A stretch of 14,018 nucleotides of DNA from an uncultured Clostridia bacterium (lineage in GTDB: Bacteria > Bacillota > Clostridia > Christensenellales > DUVY01). The translations under genes and the position numbers were made by a program. The DNA lies in the NCBI GenBank assembly GCA_937895465.1, contig CALAYY010000031.1, positions 1 to 14,018 of the forward strand. Reading direction: 5' to 3'. Positions 12,230-14,018 of this stretch are shown one piece after another. Numbering within the stretch: position 1 is the stretch's first letter; the number at the start of each line of letters is the position of its first letter. The notes beneath the pieces were generated by a model that made no database searches, was not told the DNA's origin, and worked only from the letters and a program-made list of their open reading frames with translations.

Positions 12230-14018
12230 TTATTTTAGTGCTGCCTTGCCTTCTGAAATTGTCCATAAGTCGCTTTGAAAAACTGAAGCCAAGTTAGCTG
12301 TCCACCATGCATTATCAACTGCGTCAATTTCTAATTGGGTCATAATTGTAGTGGCATCTATAGCGGTTGATTGAGCCAACTCTAAAGCTATATAGTTATT
12401 AATAGCTACAATATCACCCTTGCCGTTAATATTACCTGTAACATAACCGTAAGCTGTATTACTACAAGTAATTTCAACCTCTGCAAATACATCTTTTATA
12501 CTAAGCTGCGTTGCATTTGTTTCAAATTTACCTGCAAATGTTCCTATATTCTTACCAGCTTGCAGACTAGTTGAGTATATTACTATTCTTTCAAATGTTG
12601 CTGTTCCATCCATTCTGCAAATTAGTACTGACGTCATATCAGTGCTTCCGCTTACTGCTAGTCCGTTGATATAAATATCTTTAGCAATAGCTTTTCCATT
12701 TGCCTGTAATTCGCCTATTAAGCCTGCATTATATTTGTTGGCGGTATTAACTACACTAGAATTAATAATGGCAAGACCGTCAATTATTATCTCGCCGCTT
12801 GACCTGCCTGTAAGTATTGCTCCGTAGCTTTTTGCAGTATTAACAGAGCTGTTTTTTATTGCTATATTATGAATTACTGCAAGTCCAGAAATTTTCTTAC
12901 TAATTATAGCGCAACCATCGTCTATTCCTTCAGCTGTAATATTATCAAAGGTAATTTTTTTTATAGCCGCCTTATTCAAATCGGCAAAAATACCCGATAC
13001 AACGCTTGCATTGCTGACAGTATGACCTGCCCCGTCCAAAACACCGTAAAAATCCTTTGAACTCCATGTCTTGTCGGTTAGATCAATATCGGCAGTCAAT
13101 ATATAATATTTGCCCTGTGAGTTTGTGCCAGAAGTAACCATAGCCACAAATTCATCAGCATTAGAAATATTAACTTCTGTCTCCAAAGTAATAGGCAGGC
13201 TTATTACATCGCCTTTATAGGTTCCGTCTGTAGCCAGCATATGAACATAATGCTTATCATTTGTAGCGATCTTTGATATAGTGTTAACTCTTACTGATAT
13301 ATCCCATCCAACGCCTTGAGCAATTATTGTATCCTTGTCAACTATCGCCTCATCACTTAACAGATAATATGCTTTTCCGTCTTGCTGCAATGTTGTAAAG
13401 TTTAATATAATATTACCGTCAAATTCATTTGATACACTTACCGAGCCACTTGCAAAATCATAAACATCCGAACCATAAACCACAACTTGCTGTCTTAACA
13501 CCAGAATATCGTCTTCATCATGAAGTGATGTTACTGTATATGTTACGGTGTACTCGCCCAAAACTGCCGTATTGACAGGATTATCAATACTAAGAGTATA
13601 ATCAGTATCCTCTATCAAAACATCATAGTCTACAGTATTCAGCTTTTTATAAAAGTTTCTAAAAGTCAAGCTTTCGGGTGCAAATGTTCCATCTAAGGGT
13701 ACAAAGACCTTAGAAACACTTATATTTCTATTAATCTTATAGCCCTGCTGTATTTCTCCAATACTCAAATCGGTATCAATCTCTAGCCAGTTAAGTCCTT
13801 CAATTGCGCCTGCTCCCACAGGGTTTCCTTTAAACACTGCCAGAACATCATCAGCATCTGCAAGCTCATAGTTATAAGGCAATACTTGATAATTTCTAAA
13901 ATAGAAATCAAGAGTTTGAGCTGTTTGTGCATTGAAAGAAACCCATGACGTTTCTACATCATCACTTGACGATAAAACATCTGTGTCGCCAAGTGATGAT
14001 GTAGAAACGTCATGGGTT
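12230..14018 (-). CDS. Large surface or secreted protein with C-terminal repetitive beta-helix, 5' end missing
   Basis: The frame stays open from the stop at 12230 to the window edge, so about 595 residues are visible and the N-terminus, with any signal peptide, is outside. A TTG at 13882 could be taken as a start, but it has no ribosome-binding site and the coding pattern continues upstream (SWVSFNAQTAQTLDFYFRNY). The N-terminal part resembles beta-rich Ig-like or adhesin modules (LGEYTVTYTV). A LTADIDL...FYGVLDGAGHTVSN block (about 13105-13015) opens a right-handed beta-helix/GLUG-like region. At least five degenerate repeats of about 30 residues follow (12413-12883), and the chain ends in LWTISEGKAALK. 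There is no LPXTG anchor or membrane helix at the C-terminus. High Ser, Thr, Asn and Asp content fits an exported protein. Function unknown; adhesion or polysaccharide binding is possible. Confidence 0.75.
   Translation of the reverse strand, partial: THDVSTSSLGDTDVLSSSDDVETSWVSFNAQTAQTLDFYFRNYQVLPYNYELADADDVLAVFKGNPVGAGAIEGLNWLEIDTDLSIGEIQQGYKINRNISVSKVFVPLDGTFAPESLTFRNFYKKLNTVDYDVLIEDTDYTLSIDNPVNTAVLGEYTVTYTVTSLHDEDDILVLRQQVVVYGSDVYDFASGSVSVSNEFDGNIILNFTTLQQDGKAYYLLSDEAIVDKDTIIAQGVGWDISVRVNTISKIATNDKHYVHMLATDGTYKGDVISLPITLETEVNISNADEFVAMVTSGTNSQGKYYILTADIDLTDKTWSSKDFYGVLDGAGHTVSNASVVSGIFADLNKAAIKKITFDNITAEGIDDGCAIISKKISGLAVIHNIAIKNSSVNTAKSYGAILTGRSSGEIIIDGLAIINSSVVNTANKYNAGLIGELQANGKAIAKDIYINGLAVSGSTDMTSVLICRMDGTATFERIVIYSTSLQAGKNIGTFAGKFETNATQLSIKDVFAEVEITCSNTAYGYVTGNINGKGDIVAINNYIALELAQSTAIDATTIMTQLEIDAVDNAWWTANLASVFQSDLWTISEGKAALK
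13940..14018. repeat. Perfect 29-bp inverted repeat at the window edge
   Basis: Bases 13940-13968 and 13990-14018 are exact reverse complements around a 21-base loop. The right arm runs to the last base given, so the true arm may be longer. This is typical of a fold-back chimera or an assembly break; a genuine hairpin inside the coding region is the alternative. The 5' residues of the surface protein encoded beyond 13968 should be treated as doubtful. Confidence 0.85.

Noticed and set aside
13880..13882. TTG at 13882 as the start of the surface protein
   Set aside because: No ribosome-binding site precedes it and the frame is open with protein-like sequence to the window edge, so the gene is truncated by the window.
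13940..14018. Inverted repeat as a site-specific invertible promoter
   Set aside because: The 21-base interval is too short to carry a promoter and lies in an open coding frame; no recombinase gene is nearby.

Overview
The window is an AT-rich, gene-dense bacterial segment, by eye about two thirds A+T. It reads like Bacillota, most probably an uncultured or gut-type Clostridia. The reasons are a MarR-controlled heterodimeric multidrug ABC exporter of the LmrCD/BmrCD/TM287-288 type, a WalJ-like hydrolase lying close to rlmH, a two-subunit [4Fe-4S] fumarase, short intergenic gaps and good Shine-Dalgarno sequences on genes inside operons. There is no rRNA, tRNA, CRISPR array, transposase or phage gene. 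The last bases are a fold-back inverted repeat, so the right edge may be a contig end.

Left block, + strand (1-5166). A near-consensus promoter whose -10 box lies inside a perfect 22-bp palindrome drives marR and two ABC half-transporter genes. This looks like an autoregulated drug-efflux operon. The two ABC subunits carry complementary changes that predict one degenerate and one catalytic ATP site. A ZIP-family metal transporter gene (zupT type) follows, with its own promoter embedded in the hairpin that separates it from the ABC operon.

Middle block, - strand (5203-10050). Reading 5' to 3' on that strand, the order is a WalJ/YycJ-type metallo-beta-lactamase-fold hydrolase, two tandem CPBP (CAAX/Abi) membrane proteases, and rlmH (23S rRNA pseudouridine methyltransferase), with overlapping or very close starts and stops. 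A membrane family 2 glycosyltransferase follows with its own promoter. Its stop codon lies inside a terminator hairpin shared with the convergent zupT gene.

Right block. A back-to-back promoter pair at 10071-10133 serves walJ leftward and the class I fumarase/tartrate dehydratase genes rightward. The fumarase promoter is so close to the ATG that its mRNA is probably leaderless. A terminator, a small cysteine-rich two-helix membrane protein and a structured intergenic region follow. That region holds a 125-bp element with 14-bp perfect terminal inverted repeats enclosing nested hairpins. The window ends inside a large - strand surface/secreted protein gene with a C-terminal repetitive beta-helix. 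Its 5' end is missing.

The most unusual items are the 125-bp element, the predicted leaderless fumarase mRNA with its dyad-covered divergent promoters, the two CPBP proteases sitting between walJ and rlmH, and the promoter-in-hairpin upstream of zupT. I do not see a clearly new multi-gene defence or biosynthetic system.
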